Assembly: GCF_013204845.1 (NCBI RefSeq)
Contig: NZ_JABMKY010000019.1
Coordinates: forward strand, 62,001 to 126,000
Reading direction: 5' to 3'
Length of the DNA: 64,000 nucleotides
Origin: Paenibacillus qinlingensis
GTDB lineage: Bacteria; Bacillota; Bacilli; Paenibacillales; NBRC-103111
The translations under genes were made by a program, and so were the position numbers. The notes below the pieces were generated by a model. That model ran no database searches and had not been told where the DNA came from. It saw only the letters and a list, made by a program, of their open reading frames with translations. Of the stretch, positions 17,704 through 26,563 are shown in pieces; position 1 is the stretch's first letter, and each line of letters starts with the position of its first letter.

Positions 17704-17718
17704 TTAGAATAATTCTAA
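17704..17718. promoter_or_regulatory. 7-1-7 palindrome resembling a PerR/Fur-family operator
   Basis: TTAGAAT-A-ATTCTAA is a perfect 7-1-7 inverted repeat 16 bp upstream of the CDF start. It closely resembles the Bacillus Per box (TTATAAT-N-ATTATAA). A second dyad, ATACT-T-AGTAT, lies at about 17726-17736. Fur-family control of the metal exporter is inferred. Confidence 0.55.
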
Positions 17719-17747
17719 TTAGTGTATACTTAGTATATGCCACTTAA

Positions 17748-17930
17748 GTGAAACGTGCAACTGGAATTGGGGAGGAATTTGAAGGTAAGGTGGAAGAGAA
17801 GTGCGAAGAGAAGTGCGAAGAGAAGGGTGAGGATGAGTGCGAAGAGAAGAGTGAGGATGAGTACGGAAAGAAGGATGAGGATACGAATCAAGAAAAGGGC
17901 GAAGAAAATAAAGCGTTTTCTAATTTGTAA
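17748..17930 (+). repeat. low-complexity purine repeat, possible small Glu/Lys/Cys-rich ORF
   Basis: Degenerate 12-24 bp units of GAAGAGAAGTGC and GAGGATGAGTGC type run for about 130 bp. One frame (GTG at 17748) gives a 60-residue acidic protein of E, K and C runs; another gives an Arg/Lys-rich protein. Neither has a convincing ribosome site. It is best read as a microsatellite-like expansion next to the CDF promoter region; coding potential is doubtful. Confidence 0.4.
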
Positions 17931-18048
17931 CAGAAATGAAATATTTCTGTTATGGTTCCATAATGTTCACTTGGTAATATAATAAACAAGACCCCCTTTT
18001 TAATATAAACTTTTAGAACCCGGCCCCGTTGGCTGGGTTCCTTTTTTT
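17921..18048 (+). ncRNA. repeated element with C-rich tract and terminator, copy A (candidate small RNA)
   Basis: Contains a GTAACA-N15-TGTTAT dyad (17927-17953, here with a 10-bp perfect stem), TATAAT at 17978-17983, AAACAAGACCCCC (17984-17996), a short AT-rich linker, and a hairpin (GAACCC at 18016-18021 with GGGTTC at 18035-18040) ending in seven T. The same order and near-identical core occur twice more at 53.1-53.4 kb. Conservation of a TATAAT, a C-rich single-stranded tract and a terminator, without an ORF, is what a short regulatory RNA would show. No family name is claimed. Confidence 0.5.
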
Positions 18049-18053
18049 GTTCT

Positions 18054-18092
18054 AGCACAAATAACCCTTGTGGGGTAAGGGTTTATGGTGCT
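18054..18092. other. nested hairpin just downstream of the repeated element
   Basis: AGCAC at 18054-18058 with GTGCT at 18088-18092, and AACCCTT at 18063-18069 with AAGGGTT at 18077-18083. No T-run follows. Role unknown; it marks the left edge of the AT-rich island. Confidence 0.35.
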
Positions 18093-18125
18093 TAGGCTTA
18101 TATTAAAAAGGAGTTCAGAAGCATT

Positions 18126-18147
18126 TGAAATGATTTTGAAATGATTC
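18126..18147. repeat. left copy of a 22-23 bp repeat flanking the island
   Basis: TGAAATGATTTTGAAATGAT followed by TC is repeated with one extra T as the 23-mer at 34051-34073. The two bracket the 16-kb conflict-gene island. Confidence 0.45.
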
Positions 18148-18213
18148 TTTCGTCATTCCGTTCTATATCCTTAAATTTTTTGAAACTGTAACGAAATAAA
18201 GGGAAGGAAACAT

Positions 18214-18595
18214 CTATGTTTCACTTACTTGGGAGGGTTGCGTCCCTCGGTTTATTACATTATCATACAGATTAACAAATTCATTGTGAGCAGAATTATA
18301 TGATAGATAACTGGAATCTAAATCATCCATCTCATGTGAAAATTTAGATTCACTAATTAATGCAGTAACCCTCAAGAGTAAACCCTGAAGAATGATCCTC
18401 AGTTGGTGGCTTTAATTCTAGACTTAAGTGCGAAAATAAATTATTTGCTTTACTTTTTAAACATTTTAATGCTAACCAATCTTCAACACCCAAACTATTT
18501 TCCCTCCTAAATATTATTCGATAAATAAATTCATTCCAAATTCCTTCAATCCAATAAACTCCCGTTAGATTAACGCAGCTGTTTAGTCTACAACT
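18214..18595 (-). pseudogene. frameshifted remnant of an unknown gene
   Basis: On the minus strand a frame is open from 18595 to a TAG at 18353-18355 and reads like protein (a VYWIEGIWNEFIYRIIF segment, then LGVEDWLALKCLKSKANNLF). Near 18385-18400 the adjacent frame takes over with equally protein-like text (ILQGLLLRVTALIS, then HEMDDLDSSYLSYN) and ends at TAG 18214-18216. An internal TTG at 18493 has AGGAGGG upstream, so a 46-residue product from the first half is possible. The simplest reading is one gene of at least 120 codons broken by a single-base frameshift and lacking its 5' end. I do not recognise the family. Confidence 0.5.
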
Positions 18596-19196
18596 TTATT
18601 TTCACAAGATATTTCAAGTAATAACTATCAATTATTAAAGTGTTTTTTCAAAAAAAAGGGGAATTATCATTAGGTTTATTCTCATATCAACACTAATTGA
18701 ACATAGAAAAATGAATACGAAAAATTAAGTAATAGAAGTTATATGCATGTCTTTTGAAGGGAAATAAGGATAATTGTCGAATATTGGAATATAGTACTTA
18801 AGATAAATTTATTTGGAAAGCTATTTAAGTTAGAAGACTAAATAATTCGTTGAAGCTTCATTGGCAAAAGTAATTGTTTAAAAGAACTGGAGTCGCTAAA
18901 CAAATTCAGCTTACCGCCGTGTATTGAAAATGAAATCACTCAAACCCATGAGAGTGTGGCCGTGAAGGTACATCAACTTATATTTTAAATTAGGACTTAC
19001 CCAGATGGAGAGAAGGGGCTGAGCACAATGCTCAGCCCCACTCTTGGTTGCAATCTGTAAATCAATCCGTATTAATACGAGTGTTTTAGTTTACACGGAT
19101 GAACTGAACAATGAAATTGAAAAAGTAAAAGTAATTTAGAAGAAGTACATTATGTGTCCATCTTGATAGATATAATGAATAGTAGGTGGTGAGAAA
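18596..19196. other. AT-rich gene-free interval with a strong hairpin
   Basis: No supported gene. A perfect 11-bp stem, GGGGCTGAGCA (19015-19025) and TGCTCAGCCCC (19029-19039) with loop CAA, lacks a T-run. ATTCAGCTTACC...ATTGAAAATGAAAT at 18904-18936 matches 28 of 33 positions at 34079-34111. TATAAT at 19171-19176 may be the -10 of the downstream operon, although no good -35 is seen. Confidence 0.45.
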
Positions 19197-20120
19197 ATGA
19201 ATGCAAGCATTGATTACAATGGAAACAAAGGATTTAGGCTACTGAATATTTATGAGAGGCTTAATAAAGGTGAAATTATAGCAAAAGTAGAACTTGCTGA
19301 ATGTTTTGGAGTTACTCAAAAAACCATTCAAAGAGATATTGCTGATCTTCGTGCATATTTAGCGGAGACACATTTTGCTGTGAATAAGGTGTCGATTAAA
19401 TACAACAAGATTAAAAATGGATATTATCTTATTAGAGTAGAACGAGATTGGCTGAAAAATGAAGAAATTATGGCTCTGTGTAAGATTTTATTAGAAAGCC
19501 GGGCTTTCTGTAAAGATGAAATAGATCGTCTTATTAGTAAACTTTTAACTCAAGTAGTGCCAATAGACCGTAAGAGTGTTGAAAATATGATAAGAAGTGA
19601 ACAACATCATTATGTTCCATTACGCCATGAGAAGCAATTGTTTGGTATCTTGTGGGAACTAGCTCAGTTTATTACAAGTAATGAAATAGCACAGTTTTCT
19701 TACACAAGACAAGATGGTTTTATTAAGAAAAGAATGGTAAAGCCAGTTGCCATTATGTTTTCGGAGTATTATTTTTATCTTGCAGCTTATTTGGTAGATG
19801 GAAGCAAGGACTTTCCTACTATTTTCCGTATTGATCGTATAAGTGAATTACTAGGAACGAAGCAGAAATTTAATATCCCTTATAAGGACAAATTCAATGA
19901 GGGAGAGTTTCGTAAAAGAGTACAATTTATGTATTCAGGTGAACTTAGAAAAATTAAATTTGAATTTTGCGGTCCTTCAATTGAGGCTGTACTAGATAGA
20001 CTACCAACCGCAGAAATTATTACAGAGCGAGATGGTGTTTATACAGTAAAAGCTGAGGTTTATGGTAATGGAATTGATATGTGGTTGAGAAGCCAAGGAG
20101 ACAAAATAAAAGTATTATAA
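19197..20120 (+). CDS. HTH/WYL-domain transcriptional regulator
   Basis: A 307-residue regulator with an N-terminal DeoR-like helix-turn-helix (KVELAECFGVTQKTIQRDIADL, residues about 31-52). A WYL-type ligand-sensing domain follows (SNEIAQFSYTRQ, then YYFYLAAYLVDGSKDFPTIFRIDRI, where FYL stands in the usual WYL position), with a C-terminal extension. WYL proteins often control phage-defence and toxin loci, sensing nucleic acids or nucleotides. ATG at 19197 follows AGGTGGTGAG. It lies 11 bp upstream of the dynamin-like gene on the same strand, so it is probably the autoregulating first gene of the operon. Confidence 0.85.
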   Translation: MNASIDYNGNKGFRLLNIYERLNKGEIIAKVELAECFGVTQKTIQRDIADLRAYLAETHFAVNKVSIKYNKIKNGYYLIRVERDWLKNEEIMALCKILLESRAFCKDEIDRLISKLLTQVVPIDRKSVENMIRSEQHHYVPLRHEKQLFGILWELAQFITSNEIAQFSYTRQDGFIKKRMVKPVAIMFSEYYFYLAAYLVDGSKDFPTIFRIDRISELLGTKQKFNIPYKDKFNEGEFRKRVQFMYSGELRKIKFEFCGPSIEAVLDRLPTAEIITERDGVYTVKAEVYGNGIDMWLRSQGDKIKVL

Positions 20121-20131
20121 GGAGCGTTTTC

Positions 20132-22129
20132 ATGATAACTGATTACAAACAAAAAAGAGAAAGTGTACTCAATGTTTTTTCATCTTATACCGATATATTT
20201 GAACATTTGAACGAACTAATCCCTCAAAATATTACTTATCAAGCTGAAAATATTAAAAATAATAAGTTTATCCTGATGGTTGCTGGAGAAGCAAAGAGTG
20301 GAAAATCAACTTTTATCAATGCATATTTAGGTAAAGAAGTCTTACCAATGGATGTTAAACAGTGTACTAGTGCAATAATCGAAATTGAATATGGTGAAAC
20401 GTACGAATTGATTGCAGAATATGCTCAAGCACCCAAAAAGAGATTAATTAAAGAAAGTGAAATAATAGATTTTCTAACAAATCATGCTGCTTTGAAGGAT
20501 GAGTATAGAGCAATTCCTGTTGCAGCAATTAATCATGAACTTTTAATAAAATATAACGGTAATCCTCCCAAGCGGATTGTAGAAGACTTAATCCTGGGAG
20601 TTAAAGATGATAACTTATATAATTTATCTGATAATGATTATACAAAAAGAATAAAGAATTATATTGAGGAAAATAGAAGTGGTTGGAAAAATATTGTAAC
20701 AAATATTCAAATAAAATGGCCACTGGATCAACCTTTTAAGGGGATCACAATTATCGATAGTCCTGGTATTAATGCAATTGGAAGAGTAGGTCAGATCACG
20801 GAAGAATACATTGAAAAAGCTAATGCAATAATTTTTGTGAAGTCATTAAGTGGACAAGCATTAGAATCTTCAGCATTTAAAAAGTTTCTTCAAACAAAAA
20901 GTGCTGATAAGCACAAGGATACTATTTATCTTGTTCTAACAGGGGCATCGGATAAAAGTGAACTAGAACTAAATAAGTTGCTTTCAGAAGCCAAAAATAT
21001 TTACAGCGAAATTCCTCAAAAAAGAATAATAAATGTAGATAGTAAATTACAGCTTATATTAAATCTATGTGCTAGTAAATCTGAAGATGACATCGATAAG
21101 TATTTTGATGATGCAGAAAAAAATGGAACACTTTTCCCTACAGCTGAGCGGCATTGGCTAAAAAGCAAGTGCCGTAAAGAGGCTTTTGTTGAATTGATGG
21201 AGCAACAATCTAATTTTTCAAGGGTCAATATGGCCTTGGAAGAGTTTGCGCGAAAAGCTCAATATTTTGCGTTACAAGAGCTTCTATTGTCAATAAGTAA
21301 ATCTTATATAAAAATTATTGAAAAACTGAAAGAAAATATTGATTTAAATGAGCTTAAGATTACTGATCCAAAAGAATTGGAAAGAAAGATTCATCAAAAA
21401 AATGAAGAAATTAGCGAGATACGTAGAAAAATGAATGAGAGTATTGAAATAATTATTAATGATTATTCTGATTCAAAAACAGGGAAAATAATTCTCGAAG
21501 CAAATAAATCTATAGATGAATATAATAGTCAATTAAGTAAAATATCCGGAAAATCAATGAGTGAACTAGAAAAGCTTTCTTTTAATAGAATCGATGAACT
21601 TGGAAATTTTAAGAAAACCTTGGGAAACGAGATCATTCAAAAATGTAACGATGAGCTGATAAAAATAACAGCTGAGAACGAGATCATTCATCCATCGTTT
21701 ATGGAGCCAGACTTTTCTCAAGGTGATTTTCTAGCGTTGAAAAACAGTACCGAAGGTGAGGCGGTTACGTATCGATCTATAGAAGAAGGAGCTACGTTCA
21801 AGAAAACTCGTACAGTTTCTGAATATTCAAAAGATATGCATTTTGAGTTGGTGAAAGATAGTATTATGAAACGCTTATTAATAATAAAGAACGATATTAT
21901 TAATGATTTGCAAGATTATACAATAGAAGTAACAAAAATATACAAGATGAAATTAAGGGAGAACGCAGATGAGAAGAAAGCTGAGTATGATAATTTGTTA
22001 GAAAAAAAAGTGGAAAACGATATCATCCAGAAAGAAATAGAAGCTAAAAAAACTTCTATTGAACTACTGGTACAAAATTTGAATATAATTACGACTTTAA
22101 ACGGAGGTATACGTAGTTATGTCAGCTAA
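20132..22129 (+). CDS. dynamin-like GTPase
   Basis: A 665-residue GTPase of the dynamin superfamily, which polymerise on and remodel or guard membranes. G1 is AGEAKSGKST (residues 51-60), G2 the T in KQCTSAIIEIE, G3 DSPG (209-212), followed by a YIEKANAIIFV block typical of bacterial dynamins. The C-terminal 350 residues are charged, helical and coiled-coil-like (KIHQKNEEISEIRRKMNESI). No transmembrane segment is present; the next gene supplies one. ATG at 20132 follows AAGGAGCG. The longer frame back to 20081 lies within the WYL gene. Several defence systems use dynamin-like proteins; this one could act in abortive infection or membrane surveillance. Confidence 0.82.
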   Translation: MITDYKQKRESVLNVFSSYTDIFEHLNELIPQNITYQAENIKNNKFILMVAGEAKSGKSTFINAYLGKEVLPMDVKQCTSAIIEIEYGETYELIAEYAQAPKKRLIKESEIIDFLTNHAALKDEYRAIPVAAINHELLIKYNGNPPKRIVEDLILGVKDDNLYNLSDNDYTKRIKNYIEENRSGWKNIVTNIQIKWPLDQPFKGITIIDSPGINAIGRVGQITEEYIEKANAIIFVKSLSGQALESSAFKKFLQTKSADKHKDTIYLVLTGASDKSELELNKLLSEAKNIYSEIPQKRIINVDSKLQLILNLCASKSEDDIDKYFDDAEKNGTLFPTAERHWLKSKCRKEAFVELMEQQSNFSRVNMALEEFARKAQYFALQELLLSISKSYIKIIEKLKENIDLNELKITDPKELERKIHQKNEEISEIRRKMNESIEIIINDYSDSKTGKIILEANKSIDEYNSQLSKISGKSMSELEKLSFNRIDELGNFKKTLGNEIIQKCNDELIKITAENEIIHPSFMEPDFSQGDFLALKNSTEGEAVTYRSIEEGATFKKTRTVSEYSKDMHFELVKDSIMKRLLIIKNDIINDLQDYTIEVTKIYKMKLRENADEKKAEYDNLLEKKVENDIIQKEIEAKKTSIELLVQNLNIITTLNGGIRSYVS

Positions 22130-22715
22130 TATTGAAAACAATGTTAATATTTTAATTGATGAAATTGCAAAAGAAATTGCAAATATTAAAGTGTCTTCAA
22201 AAAACTATGATGTGACCACAAGAGAAATATGTTCCTATGTATCTTCGAAAGTTGCGGCCCAATGTAAAGGATTAATGTCAACTTTATATACAGAGTTATC
22301 GAGTGAAACACTAAAAGGTGAAATTTTTAAAGATAATGCAAATAAAAATAAGTTTTACGATTTGGATTTGCGATCCCATATTTATGAAAAATACAATTTT
22401 GAACCAGCAAATAAAATTAACTTTAAGGCTGCAAATTCTCAACTTGTTGCATTAGGTATTCCTGTTGGTGTATTTGGAATTGGTGTTGCATTAACTTTAT
22501 CACTATCTAACATAATTGTTATTCCAGTAGCATTGGTAGTAGCGGTTCTATTGTATCCAGTAATTAAGAAGGGATTGGATAGTTTCAATAAACAACAATA
22601 TTATGCTACAGTGCAAAAATATATGAATGGTTTGAAAATAGAATTGCTATCATGGTTTGACTCTATTCAAACCTATTATCTAAAGCAGGTAGATGAGTTA
22701 ATTAAGACTTTATAG
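22119..22715 (+). CDS. small membrane protein, predicted partner of the dynamin-like GTPase
   Basis: A 198-residue protein with no family I recognise. The N-terminal half is helical and polar. Residues about 110-150 form two close hydrophobic segments (LVALGIPVGVFGIGVALTL and IIVIPVALVVAVLLYPVI), a hairpin like the membrane paddle of bacterial dynamins. The C-terminus is again amphipathic. ATG at 22119 has CGGAGG upstream and overlaps the GTPase gene by 11 bp, implying coupled translation. It is likely the detached membrane-anchoring module of the preceding GTPase; this is inference from topology and position. Confidence 0.7.
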   Translation: MSANIENNVNILIDEIAKEIANIKVSSKNYDVTTREICSYVSSKVAAQCKGLMSTLYTELSSETLKGEIFKDNANKNKFYDLDLRSHIYEKYNFEPANKINFKAANSQLVALGIPVGVFGIGVALTLSLSNIIVIPVALVVAVLLYPVIKKGLDSFNKQQYYATVQKYMNGLKIELLSWFDSIQTYYLKQVDELIKTL

Positions 22716-22725
22716 GAGATGCAAA

Positions 22726-25700
22726 ATGTCAGATAATCAATTGTTGAAATTATCATCAGAACTTCAATCAGAGTTTGCATTAGATACCCAAATAATAGCA
22801 AATCAGACTATTGAATTATTAACTGAGTTTTATCCAATGTATATCAACGGAGATGAAGTAAATGAAACGAATGTCGAAAATGATACAGCAGGAATATTAA
22901 ACTCTCTTCAATTTTATAAAATTGATTCTTGTACTATTGAAAAAACAGAAGATATAGCAAAGTTTCTGAATGAAAAAATGCAAAAGTTTATCTCTGCTTT
23001 ATATTCCATTGGAATTTCATTTTGTTATGGGGTGAAATCTGATGGAAATAAATGCGACCTTGTTATAGGTATAAGTGGAAACACTAACAGTAGACTAGCT
23101 AAAAAAGTAATTGAAGGACTTTTATCTGGCATTAATCTTATTGATTGTAAAGATGATTTTCATTTTAAAAACTCAAACACACATTTCGGAATGATTAACG
23201 GGATACCATCTTTACTTATTGATAATAGACTACAGAAATTCGATTTAAGCTCTGTTATTAAAGCATTAAATGGTGAAAAGTTTACAGTCTTAATTATGGC
23301 TAAGCCGATTAGTGGTCAGGTTTTACAAAGTAAAAAAAGTACTGCTATTCAAATTAGAGATAATTGCATGTCAATAAGTAAAAGAAATGTTTCAAGGCAA
23401 CAAAATATTACAAGAACAGAAAATGAAGCATTTTCTAATGGAACCCAAAGTAATATTAATGTAAATGTTAACGGTGGAGCTATTGGATTAGCTACAGGAG
23501 CAGGAATTGGTCTTGCAGTTGGAGGTCCGGGTGGTGCAATTATTGGCGGTGGAATAGGAATGTTAGTAGGACAGAGTGTTAGTGGTGGCTATAGTAAAGG
23601 AATAAGCGATAGCTATAGTAAATCTATCTCTGAAGCTATTAGTGAAGGTGGATCTATGTCTTTAGATATCCAAAATGGGTTTGCCATAGAGCTAATGAAA
23701 TTAGCCGATAATTGTTTAGAAAGATTAAAACTTGGTCATAACACAGGTTTTTGGCAAACATCACTTACATATTCCGCAGATAATAAAATGGCAAGAGATT
23801 TGATACAAGGCTGTATATATGGTGAAATTGCAAAACCAAATCCTGAGCTACTGCCTCCTAGAATATATCAATTAGCTAATGAAGATTTAAGTTATGCGAT
23901 AAGGGAGCAGCACGTACTAATCCCAAAAGGGTTATTTTCTGAAGAAAACTCCAGCACTTCAATATGTAGTTATATTAGTTCGCAGGAGTTAAGTGCTATA
24001 TGTGCAATTCCTCAGGAAAATTCACCTGCATTTGAACTAAAAGAGGGAACTTTTTATCCTTTAATAGCTCCAAATGTAGCTGATAGAAGCAAAATAGAAA
24101 TTGGAAATATTTGCGATGGTGAAAGAGCTTTAACAAATATTAGTTTTTCGTTTTCTAACGAAGACCTTAATAAACATACTTTTGTGTGCGGTATTACGGG
24201 GAGCGGAAAAACGAATACTGTCAAGGAAATACTAAGGAAATCAGGGAAACCATTTTTGGTTATCGAATCTGCCAAAAAAGAATACAGAAATTTGAAAGCA
24301 AAAAATAATAATATTGTAGTTTATACTTTAGGGAAACCTGAAATTAACTGTCCACAAATTAACCCGTTTTATATTCTGCCAGGTATTAGTCCACAAATGC
24401 ACATAGACTTATTAAAGGATTTATTCAATGCATCATTTTCATTTTATGGCCCGATGCCATATATTTTAGAAAAATGCTTACATAACATATATACAAAAAA
24501 AGGTTGGAATTTAACTCTTGGTTATCATCCTTATTTAGTTAATAAAAAAAGTCAATTAGATTTGTTTGATGCAAGTATTATTGCAGAAAAGTATAGTAAT
24601 TCTACACATACATATATATTTCCAACTATGAGTGATTTAAAAGAGGAAATAGAAAACTATATACTCCACGAACTCGAATATGATGGAGAAATGTCTGGAA
24701 ACATTAAAACCGCAATTAAAACCCGTCTTGAAAGTTTATGTGTTGGAGCCAAGGGGTATATGTATAACACAACCAATGTGCTCAACTGGACAGATATATT
24801 GGCTTCAAAATGTGTTTTTGAAATGGAAGGTTTGGCGGATGATTCAGATAAAGCATTTTCTGTTGGTCTACTTGTGATTTTCATAAGTGAACAAAGACAA
24901 GTTGAAAAAGAAATAGAACAAAACACTGATGCTGAACTGAAGCACTTGCTCGTCATTGAAGAAGCACACAGGCTTTTAAAGAATGTGGAAACTGAGAAAA
25001 CTAGTGAAAATATGGGTAATCCAAAAGGAAAAGCGGTTGAACATTTTACAAACATGATTGCTGAAATGCGATCTTATGGTCAGGGGGTAATTATTGCAGA
25101 GCAAATTCCAACAAAAATTGCTCCTGATGTAATAAAAAATACTTCTAATAAGATAGTCCACAGGATTGTATCAGCTGACGATCAAGCAGTTATCAGCAAC
25201 TCAATATGCATACCAACTGAAAAAGGAATATATTTAGGTGTTCAAAAAACTGGATATGCATTATGTCATAAAGAAGGAATGTCTTTGCCTGTATCAGTAA
25301 AAGTCTCAAGAGTTGAGAACTGCCTGATTAAAGATGCAGACCTGTATATGAGGGATGTTGCAGAAAGATTTGAAAGTATTAATGAGAGTGCCGTTTCAGA
25401 TGCTCTAGGTAAAATATTTGAACTAAAAAGTATTCCTCTTTTAGCAAATTTAATGATTTCCAACTATGAAGTATGCTATCAAGCAATTAGTTTGACAAAA
25501 GAATTATTGTTTAAAAAATCTAAAGAAAATAACGTTAGTTTCATTTCAGGAACAAACGGAAAAGATACTATTTCATTATTATTATCTAAATCAATTTTGA
25601 AAATAGTTACTTGGGGTGTTTTCTCAAACAATGAAGTTATTGATTCAAAAATATCCGATGCATTAATAGAAACAATTAAATCACCTCATGAAAGTGCTAT

Positions 25701-25923
25701 TATAAACTTAAAAGATGTTCTATCGACATTTTATAGTGAGGACACGAAAAAAAGAGGCATAAACATTATTGTCGAATTAGTGTTTAATTATTACTATTCA
25801 CAAAACCAATCAGATGTAAATCTTAATGACATTATTTCACAGTGGTTTGTAGTGAACGATGAGGACACGATTAATGAGATCATTAATTGTGTTATGAAAA
25901 GAGGTTGTGCAATTGGCGCTTGA
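22726..25923 (+). CDS. HerA-like (DUF87) ATPase with glycine-zipper segment
   Basis: A 1065-residue ATPase of the HerA/FtsK class, hexameric motors that pump DNA or protein. Walker A is GITGSGKT (489-496) and Walker B LLVIEEAH (741-748). A sensor-like region follows (AEMRSYGQGVIIAEQIPTKI) with an arginine-finger-like NKIVHRI. The N-terminal 240 residues are unrecognised. Residues 249-283 are a glycine zipper (GGAIGLATGAGIGLAVGGPG and following), able to insert in or pack against membrane, then a Ser-rich SYSKSISEAIS repeat. The C-terminal 200 residues are helical and unknown. ATG at 22726 follows ATAGGAG. It is cotranscribed with the dynamin pair and the toxin nuclease, so it may deliver or activate the nuclease. 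Confidence 0.85.
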   Translation: MSDNQLLKLSSELQSEFALDTQIIANQTIELLTEFYPMYINGDEVNETNVENDTAGILNSLQFYKIDSCTIEKTEDIAKFLNEKMQKFISALYSIGISFCYGVKSDGNKCDLVIGISGNTNSRLAKKVIEGLLSGINLIDCKDDFHFKNSNTHFGMINGIPSLLIDNRLQKFDLSSVIKALNGEKFTVLIMAKPISGQVLQSKKSTAIQIRDNCMSISKRNVSRQQNITRTENEAFSNGTQSNINVNVNGGAIGLATGAGIGLAVGGPGGAIIGGGIGMLVGQSVSGGYSKGISDSYSKSISEAISEGGSMSLDIQNGFAIELMKLADNCLERLKLGHNTGFWQTSLTYSADNKMARDLIQGCIYGEIAKPNPELLPPRIYQLANEDLSYAIREQHVLIPKGLFSEENSSTSICSYISSQELSAICAIPQENSPAFELKEGTFYPLIAPNVADRSKIEIGNICDGERALTNISFSFSNEDLNKHTFVCGITGSGKTNTVKEILRKSGKPFLVIESAKKEYRNLKAKNNNIVVYTLGKPEINCPQINPFYILPGISPQMHIDLLKDLFNASFSFYGPMPYILEKCLHNIYTKKGWNLTLGYHPYLVNKKSQLDLFDASIIAEKYSNSTHTYIFPTMSDLKEEIENYILHELEYDGEMSGNIKTAIKTRLESLCVGAKGYMYNTTNVLNWTDILASKCVFEMEGLADDSDKAFSVGLLVIFISEQRQVEKEIEQNTDAELKHLLVIEEAHRLLKNVETEKTSENMGNPKGKAVEHFTNMIAEMRSYGQGVIIAEQIPTKIAPDVIKNTSNKIVHRIVSADDQAVISNSICIPTEKGIYLGVQKTGYALCHKEGMSLPVSVKVSRVENCLIKDADLYMRDVAERFESINESAVSDALGKIFELKSIPLLANLMISNYEVCYQAISLTKELLFKKSKENNVSFISGTNGKDTISLLLSKSILKIVTWGVFSNNEVIDSKISDALIETIKSPHESAIINLKDVLSTFYSEDTKKRGINIIVELVFNYYYSQNQSDVNLNDIISQWFVVNDEDTINEIINCVMKRGCAIGA

Positions 25924-26563
25924 ATTGCTAACTAAATTAGTATCTGAGGTTGCAAAAACAGATATCAGCAAAGAATTTACAAAAAAGCTTGAAGCTTCAG
26001 AGTTGAAAAAAGCTATGTCAGTTATCGAGCAGATAGAAAAAGTTAAAAATATGCCATTGCAACAACTTGAACTTTTAAATGATAAAATTGCATCGGAAAA
26101 TACAACTGAAGTAAAAAAAGGGTTAAGCGATGAAGAAAAGACAAAAATAAAAAAAGAAACGGATTGGTCAGATAAAATTATTGATGCTATGGGATCCATA
26201 GAAGAATATGAAATTTACAAGAAAGCTGGTTTGCAAGAAGCTGAAATTGACGGTAAAAAATGTCTTATTAGAACTGATATTGATATGGATCAAAAAGACG
26301 AATTCGGCAGAACTAATAAAGAAAGAATGGAAAATGGTCAATCTCCAATTAGCAAAAATGGTGAGACGGTAGAACTACACCATATAGGACAAAAATCTGA
26401 TTCACCCCTTGCTGAATTGACCACTAAAGAGCATCGCGGAGTAGGAAATGATACTATTCTTCATGATAAGCAAAAAGAATCAGAAATCGATAGGAATGAA
26501 TTTAAAAAAGTGCGCGAAATTCATTGGGAAAGTAGAGCCAATGAGCAGAAGGGAGTAAAATGA
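25913..26563 (+). CDS. LHH-type HNH/Endo VII toxin nuclease
   Basis: A nuclease of about 216 residues. Its C-terminal 130 residues match the LHH-type HNH domain found at the ends of LXG and other polymorphic toxins: WSDKIIDAMGSIEEYEIYK, DQKDEFGRTNKERMENG, VELHHIGQKSDSPLAELT with the catalytic His pair, EHRGVGNDTILHD. The first 75 residues are a coiled-coil-like leader, not an LXG or RHS delivery domain. TTG at 25913 is 8 bases after AAGAGG and overlaps the HerA gene end by 11 bp; GTG at 25907 is an alternative. The stop overlaps the SUKH immunity gene (ATGA). As a free-standing gene behind a HerA ATPase it is unusual. Confidence 0.87.
   Translation: MALELLTKLVSEVAKTDISKEFTKKLEASELKKAMSVIEQIEKVKNMPLQQLELLNDKIASENTTEVKKGLSDEEKTKIKKETDWSDKIIDAMGSIEEYEIYKKAGLQEAEIDGKKCLIRTDIDMDQKDEFGRTNKERMENGQSPISKNGETVELHHIGQKSDSPLAELTTKEHRGVGNDTILHDKQKESEIDRNEFKKVREIHWESRANEQKGVK

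Noticed and set aside
17748-17982. Glu/Lys/Cys-rich or Arg-rich small protein as a confident gene
   Set aside because: Low-complexity purine repeat readable in several frames with no convincing start signal.
19015-19039. Perfect 11-bp hairpin as a terminator
   Set aside because: No T-run on either strand and no gene ending nearby; left as an unexplained hairpin.
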